Source of the DNA: Asterias amurensis
Lineage: Eukaryota > Echinodermata > Asteroidea > Forcipulatida > Asteriidae
Length of the DNA stretch: 64,000 nucleotides
Assembly (NCBI RefSeq): GCF_032118995.1
Contig: NC_092661.1
Location: forward strand, 4,776,501-4,840,500
Direction: 5' to 3'
Part shown: positions 56,149 to 64,000 of the stretch, one piece after another
Layout of the letters: each line of letters begins with the position of its first letter
Numbering within the stretch: the stretch's first letter is position 1
The notes under the pieces: model-generated
Databases searched by the model: none
Told to the model about the DNA's origin: nothing
Seen by the model: the letters and a program-made list of their open reading frames with translations, nothing else
Program-made: the position numbers and the translations under genes

Positions 56149-57264
56149 CCAATTTTTAATAAGCTAGGGTTTATAGAATACTCAATATACGTTCTGTATC
56201 CCGAAAAGATGCCAGCTAATTAATATTGGCCTAAATAAAGCAATAGGGCTGAGCTCCAATCAAAAAATAATTATTTTACTCAGAAAACCCTCCTTTATTA
56301 AATTGTATGCACGCCCGTATTAATTAAGCTAATCTGTAAATTGACCCTTTATTTTTCAAGGACTAAAATTATTCACGCTCAATTTGAGCATAGTCAGGCT
56401 CTAGCCCTAGCCTTTATCAATATCAATTATCCACTCAAGCTCGATATCAAAGGTTCTAAATAAAGCTTCACCTTGTTATGGCTTGAAGCAACCTTCAGTG
56501 GGTACTCTTCTTATTCTTTAAGAATTTCCAAAGCTGTAAAACGTAGAGCTTTCCTAAATTCTAATTATGACAATAACATATTAGCAATAACTGCAAGCTA
56601 TGCATTATAAAAGGCATTATTAAAATGACCACAATATGTCATGTCGATAAATTGGAACAACTTAACTGTTTCTGGTAATTTTTAAATTTTGATTCGAAAC
56701 TCCCGTATAGGGTTATCTACAGAATTTGTTATATTGCTCTTCAAAGCGGTGTTTCAAAGCGCTAAGCATACAGTATTTTAAGCTTTAAATTTGAAAAATG
56801 TGCGTTACCCAACACACGGGACCATTGGTGTTACGTCCCATCCGACAGACGAATCAGTGGTTATGTCTTGCTTAAGGACAGGGGGCCACGACCATAGGAC
56901 TCGGTAACACTTATGCTGATCAGAAACGTTATAAGCGCTTAAATTCGGTGCTCTCGGAAGCCCCCAAAGGTTAGAGTTAAAACAAAAAAAGTGCATTCAT
57001 GTGGGTGAAGTGGTTTGGGGCCATGGTAGTGGAGGTGGAACTGAGGAAGAGAAGTTAATCGTGGGGGAAATGAACGCTTTGAACCCAACTCTACCTCAAA
57101 AAACTGTGTGCCTTAAAGAAAGCAACCCCAGATGAGTCATATTTTGCTCGTGCGTGTCGTGCACTTGGCTGACGTCACACGAAGCAAATAGCAGCTTGCA
57201 CGGAACCATAATTTGTAGATGATATTATGGTTATGATACCAGTAAAGATTGTGGTTTGGTCGAG
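56149..57264. other. Intergenic DNA upstream of lectin D
   Basis: 56840-56995 includes TATGTCTTGCTTAAGGACA, a phrase common in invertebrate repeats, but I cannot assign a family. The flank just upstream of 57265 does not match the B- or C-type lectin flanks well. Confidence 0.4.
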
Positions 57265-60200
57265 ATGGGTCACTGCGAGGGAATGTTGCAGGAGAAAACT
57301 CTGTGGATATTTCTCTTTGGAATCCTCATGTGGTTCTGCCCGCTATCCTGCTGGTGCCTCAATCTCACTGGTAGGTGTTACACTACTTTAGATGGCAAAT
57401 CAATTTCAACAATATTATGGTATCAAATATGTTTGGGTGCTCTATCCAAATACACAATAGACCGTTATTTGTGTTTTGTCCTCACTGTATACTAGTTTTT
57501 TATTTGACCTGTTATATCCTTAAAGCCATTGGACAGTATTGGTAATTGTCAAAGACCAGTCTTCTCACTTGGTGTATCTCAACATATGCACAAAATAACA
57601 AACCTGTAAAAATTTGAGCTCAATTGGTCGTCGAAGTTGCGAGATAATAATGAAAGAAAAACACCCTTGTAAGACGAAGTTGTGTGTGTTTAGATGGTTG
57701 ATTTCGAGACCTCGAATTCTAAATATGATGTCTCGAAATCAAATTCGTGGAAAATTACTTCTTTCTCTAAAACTATGTCACTTCAGGGGGAGCCGTTTCT
57801 AACTATGTTTTATACCATCAACATCTCCCCATTACTCGTCATCACAAGTAATGTTTATTGCTAATAATTGTTTTGAGTAATTACCAATAGTGTCCACTGC
57901 CTTTAAAGCCATTGGAAACCCTGGGAACAGAAAAACAATTAACAGTTCACAGATTTACAAATAACTTACATGGTTTACAGAAGGTAATGGCGAAAGACTT
58001 CTCTGGAAATATTATTCCATGAAATGCTTTACTTTTTGAGAAAACATCAAAACAATATCAATTATCGATATCGAGATTTACGGATTTATTTTAAACACAT
58101 GTCATGACACGACGAAACGTGCGAAAAACGAGTGGGTTTTCCCGTTATTTTCTCCCGACTCCGATGAATGATTGAGCCTAAATTTTCACAGGTTTGTTAT
58201 TTTATATATAAGTTGTGATACACGAAGTGTGGGCCTTGGACAATACTGTTTACCGAAAGTGTCCAATGGCTTTAACTCCATCACTTTTTATAGTTTATGT
58301 GTTCATACAAAGGTGTTTTATTCGATATCGTTTATAAGAAAATGACTGGCTTACGTTTGGTAATCACTTTTAAAATTCATGAGTTGCGGCATTATCTCAA
58401 AAACGTGACAACTTTTAACTTAAAGGCAGTGGACACTTTTGGTAATTACTCAAAATAATTGTTAGCATAAAAACTTACTTGGTAACAAGCAACTGAGAGC
58501 TGTTGACAGGTTAGAACATTGTGAGAAACGGCTCCCTTTGAAGTAATGCAGTTTTCGAGAAAGGGCTAATTTTCCACGAATTTGATTTCCAGCCCTCAGA
58601 AATAGATTTTGAGGTCCCGACATCAATCTGAAAGCACACAACTTCGTGTGACAAGGGTGTTTTTATTATTTCGCAACTTCGATGGCCAATTCAGTTCAAA
58701 TTTTCACAGGTTTGTTATTTTGTGCATGTTGAGATACACCAAGTGAGAAGAATGGTCTTTGACAATTACCAATAGTGTCCTGTGTCTTTAAGATCTACTG
58801 CTAGGTAGGATTACAAGAAATGATCAGTTCAAAAAATCACAGGATAACTTTGCTGTTAAACGAATAATTGTGTTCAAAATGATTTCGTATTGCCCTGATG
58901 CTAAATTCGCCAACGTTGCATGATTATTTACTGCTAAATTAAAAAGCTCTCGGTTTGCCGGAGAAACTATTTATGCGTGTTTCATGGTCAGTTTACACAA
59001 TATGACTTGATTTGTCAATGAATGGAGAACTGTGTGTAATGTTGTTACCATAGTCACAGCACTCTTTGTTCTGGCAACTTAGAGTGCAGCAATTCAACAA
59101 ACCAGAATATTGACAAACCGCCGGCGCGTCTTATTGTGGCGTTGCAGAATCAATATCACTTTGGTCTTCGCGACTTCTTCAAAGAATGGTTACAAAAGTG
59201 AAATAAGTTTCGCGTGAAACTGTTTCTCCAATTCGTGCACTCCTTTTGGCCAGGAGCATTGTAGTTGATTTTGATAAGACTGGGCCCAATTTCAACGAGC
59301 TGCTTCTTCAGCAAGTTGCTTTACATTTTTCTGCTTAGGCTTAGCATAAATGAGCAGATCAACCGGTCACAGGAAATAATACTGGAGAAAACCCTGTTAA
59401 TGTTTGTTTTTATGTAAACCCTGCGACACAATTAATGTTGTCTTTATTTCCTTCACCAAACGGTATGCGTGATAAACAAATTTTAAACGTACATAACTCA
59501 TTATGGGCCCGCTTTAGTGGCAAATCTTTGGGACTAGATTAAATATGTGTAGTCACGGTGTCATTGTACAATTCCTAATTGTTGTCCATATGTAGGCTGC
59601 TGTCATTGTTGTCCACATCTAAGTTGCTGTCATTGTTTTCCATGTCTGAGTTGCTGTCATTATTGTCCATGTTTGAGTTGCTGTCACTGTTGTCCATGTC
59701 TAAGTGGCTGTCATTGTTGTCCATGTCTAGTGGCTGTCATTGTTGTCCATGTCTAAGTTGCTGTCATTGTTTTCCATGTCTGAGTTGCTGTCATTATTGT
59801 CCATGTTTGAGTTGCTGTCACTGTTGTCCATGTCTAAGTGGCTGTCATTGTTGTCCATGTCTAAGTTGCTGTCATTGTTGTCCATGTCTAAGTTGCTGTC
59901 ATTGTTGTCCATGTCTAAGTTGCTGTCATTGTTGTCCATGTCTAAGTGGCTGTCATTGTTGTCCATATCTGAGTTGCTGTCATTGTTTTCCATGTCTGAG
60001 TTGCTGTCATTATTGTCCATGTTTGAGTTGCTGTCACTGTTGTCCATGTCTAAGTGGCTGTCATTGTTGTCCATGTCTAGTGGCTGTCATTGTTGTCCAT
60101 GTCTAAGTTGCTTTCATTGTTTTCCATGTCTGAGTTGCTGTCATTATTGTCCATGTTTGAGTTGCTGTCACTGTTGTCCATGTCTAAGTGGCTGTCATTG

Positions 60201-63200
60201 TTGTCCATATCTGAGTTGCTGTCATTATTGTCCATGTTTGAGTTGCTGTCATTGTTGTCCATGTCTGAGTTGCTGTCATATATAGTTGACTTGATTTTGA
60301 GTTGATTTCATTGTTATCCATGTCTGGATTGCTGTATTCCTATTTTGAGCTGCTGTCATTGTGTCCATTGTCAAGCTGCTGTCATTTTTGTCCTGATTTT
60401 GAATTGATTGCATTCCTGCAATGTCTAAGTTGCTGTCATTGTTTTCCTAATTTTGAGTGGATGTCATTGTTGTCCATGTCAAAGTTGTTGTGATTGTTTC
60501 CCTAATAAAATGTCATGCCCCTGTATGCATTAACTTTGTTTTTTACCTCATGTCTTCCGATTTTGATAAAAATTGCTGTGCTTGTAGGTCCTAATGAGCA
60601 ATAAATGCACACCAATTTTTAGCCCGATCCGACTTACCATGTGGTCATGGCTGAAACCACCAAAATCTGACATTTTTAGGGTAAAATACCACCTTTTTGG
60701 TAAAAATATGTCATAACCATGTCAATTTTTATCACATTTGCAAATTTGTTATCAAAATGATAAGAATTGCATGCTCAAATCAATTCTTTTGTAAAAATAA
60801 ATTTTCAGAAATATAGGTTACTGTAATCTTTAATATGTTATCGTGACCTTTGACCCAGTTTTTGAAATAATGTATCATTCCAAAAATCAACGAAATAAAA
60901 ATCACTTGATAGAGCATGTCTTCTTCTATCAGAATCCACGTAAAAACAAATGGACTCTTCAAAATTTACAACTTTAAGACTACTTTTGTATAGTTGTTAG
61001 GTTACAAATTAGTCATATTATAAATATATATATATATTTTTTTTCCAAAGTTACTAAAACTGTAAATGGTTTGGGATTTTTTTATGTTGAGGGCTGATGT
61101 GGTCTTACCAGAATCATACTTTAAAATACCAGCAGTGACGCACCCAGGATTAAGTTTGGGTTGTGGGTTGAGGGGGGGGGGGGGCATATTTCCCAAACAA
61201 AATTCTTTCCAAGATGGTTAAAAAAATGTCACCATGCCGCAACTCTGACTTCATCGGAAGGTTAGCATGCCTTTTCGTGTGCTATATGGTTAGCGGCGTT
61301 ATGAAATGGAAATCGCACAGTAGGCACAAAATCTGCTGCTGAACAGCTCTACCAAAATGGGCCCTGAAGTCAGAGATGCAGCATGGTAAACAAATTGTTC
61401 TTGAGGATTTCTCAGAAAGTTCTTATGCATTAATTTGTTGTTCAAGATTCATCACAGGGGGTTAAAGCAAGGCTGCATAAGTTTGTGATGATCTACTGAA
61501 GAAAGGCAGACAGCTTCTCCATCTCAACTTTGATGTAATCTCTAACTGGGATCACTAATAATCACAGTGGTGCATCCGAAAAAGGGGGGGGGGGGGTGGG
61601 TGGGGGACGATGGGTCTAGGGGATTGATCCCAGCCCCTCCAAGGTATCCAATTTGTTTGTTTGATTTGTTTTGATTTTTTGTTTTACAATCTTCGAAAGA
61701 AATATTTGGGCCCCACCCCCAAAATAATAAATCCTGGGTGCGTCACTGCTGAAAATTTAAAATCTGATTCTGGTTAAACCACATCAGCCATCAACAAGAC
61801 AAAAATCCCAAACATAGAAGACTTTAAGTAACTTAAAAAAAGGAAGAGTGAGTTTTGTTGGTGGATTTATTGGTGGATTTATTAAGTATATAAATTGACT
61901 AATTTGTAACCTAACAACTGTACAAAAATAGTCATAAAATTGTAAATTTTAAAGAGCCCAGTTGTTTCTTGGTTGATTGTGATAGAGGAAGACATGCTCT
62001 ATCAAGTGATTTTCATTTTGTTGATTTTTGGAATGGTGCATTGTTTCAAAAATTGGGTCAAAGGTCACGACAACGAATTAAAGATCATGTTGACTTGTAC
62101 AAAAATAGTCATAAAGTTGTAAATTTTGAAGAGCCCAACTGTTTCATAGTGGATTCTGATAGAGGGAGACATGCTCTATTAAGTGATTTTTATTTCGTTG
62201 ATTTTTCGAATGATACATTATTTTAAAAACTGGGTCAAAGGTCACGATAACATAATAAAGATTACAGTGACTTACATTTCAGAAAATTTATTTTTGACAA
62301 AAGAATTGATTTCAGCATGCAATTCTCATCATTTTTATACCAAATTTGCATATGTGTGATGAGAATTGACATGGTTATGACATATTTTTACCAAAAAGGT
62401 GGTATTTTACCCTAAAAACGTCCGATTTGAGTGGTTTCTGCCATGACCACACGGTAAGTCTGATCGCGCTAAAAATTGGTGTGCATTCATTGCTCATTAG
62501 GACCTACAAGCACAGCAATTTTTATCAAAATCGGAAGACATGAGGTAAAAAAGTGCGTTGGTCTGACATGGAATGACCCTTTTACATGTTAATGTTAGCC
62601 TTGCTCAAGGCAGTCGCATTATTCGCTCCGAAAAGACGCAGCTGTAAACCCACCCGCCGTATACCCTGTGGATGGTGTGTGCGATCACACCGAATGACCC
62701 ACCCGTATACACACTGTCACATCGCACGAATACTGTTCACACAAGTCATCGCACTCGTACACCACTAACCGCATGCGGAGGCCGTCAGGCCGACAGCCTT
62801 GTCGGATCTGTATCTTCCCGTTTTAATGTGTTGTATTGAAAAAATTCCAATAGTGGACGAAATTGGGGGGGCTCTAGGATATGCTAGTATGCAGCTCATG
62901 AATATGTATATCGTTCGTCAGACCTATCAGACAACACAGGATGTGAGGCAAATGAATTATTCATTTTGACGTCCAATCACGCACTTCCCTTATCACGACC
63001 TTTGGACCCTGTCATGCGTCCGTGGTGGTGGTGTGTGAGGTAAACATGTCTCGTCTTTCGCGGGCATTATGGTAATGAGCTTAACCGTGGGAACTCCTCG
63101 CTTATTATAGTAATGAGGTCAGTGGCTTAAACACAGATCCTACAAGGCTGTCGGCCTGACGGCCTCCGCATGGGATGCGGATAGTGTACGGGGGCATCGT

Positions 63201-63818
63201 GTCGTGCGATGTTACGCACAGTGAATACGGGTGGGTTTTACGCACAGTGAATACGGGTGGGTTTTTATACAGCGGCGGTCTTTTTTCGGAGTGAATAATT
63301 CGACTGCCTTGAGCAAGGCTATGTTAATGTTTATTTTTTAAGAACTTTGTTTCTGTACACTTGTGCAATTTAGTTTGTTACTGCCAGACACGTTGTCGTT
63401 AAATCTTCTCAATTTAATTGAATTTAATTCACGTCTTTCGAGCAGTGGTCTCACATCAGTCAGCAGCATAAAGTGGTCATTTTATTTGGGGAAGTTTTCG
63501 CATTTCAATATGGCTAATATTGTGCTTGTTTTCGTTGGCCCAATATTTTGCTGGTTCCCAAAAACTTGAGAGTTTTTCATAAATTGTATAATAAGTCTTG
63601 GACAATCGAAAAGGTAAAACATCACTGATAAGTAATTTTGTCATTGGCCTTTGAATATTTTATATCGACGTTTCATATACTCTCAGTTCTGAGTCTTCAT
63701 GGAATGCAAGCCACCCAGGTCTCGACTTACGTACACTACGGAGTTAGTCTTTCAGCGGATCTAGCGATAGATGGTAATCCAAGTACAACTGTGCGTGATT
63801 TCAGTTGCACTCACACTG
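57265..63818 (+). CDS. Lectin D: first two exons of a further F-type lectin gene, cut by the window edge
   Basis: Exon 1 (57265-57370) encodes MGHCEGMLQEKTLWIFLFGI and ends LSCWCLNLT plus one base before GTAGGT, as in the other copies. A matching phase-1 exon 2 lies at 63687-63818: acceptor CTCAG, then VLSLHGMQATQVSTYVHYG, AIDGNPSTT and SCTHT, with a GTAAGT donor. It is three to four residues longer than in copies A-C and clearly diverged. Joining them needs a 6.3-kb intron that contains a minisatellite, a 2-kb palindrome and a MULE-like element. Phase and order fit, but the two exons could belong to different copies with a lost partner. The remaining exons should lie to the right. Confidence 0.6.
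57530..57906 (-). mobile_element. MITE family A, copy 12
   Basis: TTAAAGCCATTGGACAG to GTGTCCACTGCCTTTAA in lectin D intron 1. Its right TTAA (57903-57906) is also the left TTAA of the next element. Confidence 0.86.
57903..58275 (+). mobile_element. MITE family B, copy 3, abutting family A copy 12
   Basis: TTAAAGCCATTGGAAACC to AAGTGTCCAATGGCTTTAA, 373 bp. Confidence 0.86.
58420..58791 (+). mobile_element. MITE family A, copy 13
   Basis: TTAAAGGCAGTGGACAC to AATAGTGTCCTGTGTCTTTAA in lectin D intron 1. Confidence 0.85.
58792..59578. other. Lectin D intron 1, unassigned
   Basis: No repeat or gene recognised apart from a GGGCCCAATTTCAACGAGC phrase at 59282, similar to the element at 50884. 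Confidence 0.4.
59579..60500. repeat. 27-bp minisatellite with higher-order pattern
   Basis: The unit is TTGCTGTCATTGTTGTCCA plus TGTCTAAG, repeated about 30 times and decaying at the right. Variant units (TTTTCCATGTCTGAG, TTATTGTCCATGTTTGAG, CACTGTTGTCCATG) recur in the same order three times or more. Because 27 is a multiple of three, several frames stay open on both strands; these are by-products. Confidence 0.88.
60535..62560. mobile_element. 2-kb palindromic element with ~600-800-bp arms
   Basis: The left arm (TTTTTACCTCATGTCTTCCG, GTGCTTGTAGGTCCTAATGA, ATAGAGCATGTCTTC, GTGACGCACCCAGGATTAAG) is the reverse complement of the right arm (TCCTGGGTGCGTCACTGCTG, GAAGACATGCTCTAT, CATTAGGACCTACAAGCAC, CGGAAGACATGAGGTAAAAA). 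The right arm has an internal tandem duplication of ~170 bp (about 61930 and 62105). The spacer (61175-61720) has two G-runs. A GGAATGACCC motif just outside (62570) recalls the ends of the element at 24475. Confidence 0.78.
62597..63320. mobile_element. MULE-like foldback element with 11-bp target duplication
   Basis: AGCCTTGCTCAAGGCAGTCG is mirrored by CGACTGCCTTGAGCAAGGCT; the arms are about 190 bp and end at GCGGAGGCCGTCAGGCCGAC / GTCGGCCTGACGGCCTCCGC. ATGTTAATGTT occurs exactly at 62586-62596 and 63321-63331. Long TIRs and a 9-11-bp duplication are typical of Mutator-like elements; no transposase is present. Confidence 0.82.
63332..63686. other. End of lectin D intron 1
   Basis: No feature besides the CTCAG acceptor at 63682-63686. 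Confidence 0.4.
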
Positions 63819-64000
63819 GTAAGTATTAATACAAAAGGAGTTTGCCAGTGTTATTTTCAGCTTCCAAAATACATCGACTGTTAAAAACATCCCAAAAACA
63901 TGTAACAGCTAAGAGCAATTCTAATAGTTTAACCTGAGCTCAACTCTCTGTTTGTGCTTATAACGTATAAAATATGCATGTGTTGACCATCGAGTAGTTT

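Noticed and set aside
59579-60285. Long overlapping open frames on both strands with CCHCCPCLS, LLSLLSMSK or DMDNNDSN repeats
   Set aside because: They are forced by a 27-bp minisatellite free of stops; no start context, splice sites or unique sequence supports a protein.

Overview
The window is animal genomic DNA: AT-rich, with intron-containing genes, GT-AG splice sites and dense small transposable elements. An F-type (fucose-binding) lectin family, a PAN/apple-like domain and the many TTAA-flanked miniature elements fit a marine invertebrate deuterostome. I favour an echinoderm, possibly a sea star, but that is inference and the sequence alone does not fix the species.

Host genes. (1) A same-strand cluster of secreted lectin genes, each with five exons joined by phase-1 introns: a signal-peptide exon, three exons that together make an F-type lectin domain, and a PAN/apple-like last exon. 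Three copies are complete: A (1-7389), B (12742-19425) and C (48513-52475). A fourth, D (57265-63818), runs off the right edge. Two orphan, damaged signal-peptide exons (11523 and 54709) mark further partial duplications. (2) Between copies B and C lies a POLR1H/ZNRD1/A12.2-like gene (21572-29639) for the small zinc-ribbon subunit of RNA polymerase I. Its last coding exon, with surrounding intron and 3' flank, is repeated nine times at about 814-bp spacing up to 36.3 kb. Its first exon carries a frame break.

Layout. 0-7.4 kb: lectin A, with introns full of nested elements. 7.4-12.7 kb: intergenic MITEs, a LINE tail and orphan exon 1. 12.7-19.4 kb: lectin B, with a 1.4-kb CACTG-ended element in intron 1. 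19.4-21.5 kb: MITE, minisatellite, unassigned DNA. 21.5-36.3 kb: POLR1H-like gene and terminal-exon array. 36.3-48.4 kb: gene-poor, with a 3-kb long-TIR element and several foldback elements. 48.5-52.5 kb: lectin C. 54.1-54.8 kb: duplicated lectin promoter and broken exon 1. 57.2-63.8 kb: start of lectin D, whose first intron holds a 27-bp minisatellite, a 2-kb palindrome and a MULE-like element with an 11-bp target duplication.

How the genes work together. The lectin copies look like a locally expanding family of secreted glycan-binding proteins, probably in innate recognition or mucus/coelomic defence (inference from family). POLR1H is a housekeeping gene with no obvious functional link to them. 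I saw no tRNA, rRNA, CRISPR array, retroviral or Polinton-type coding region.
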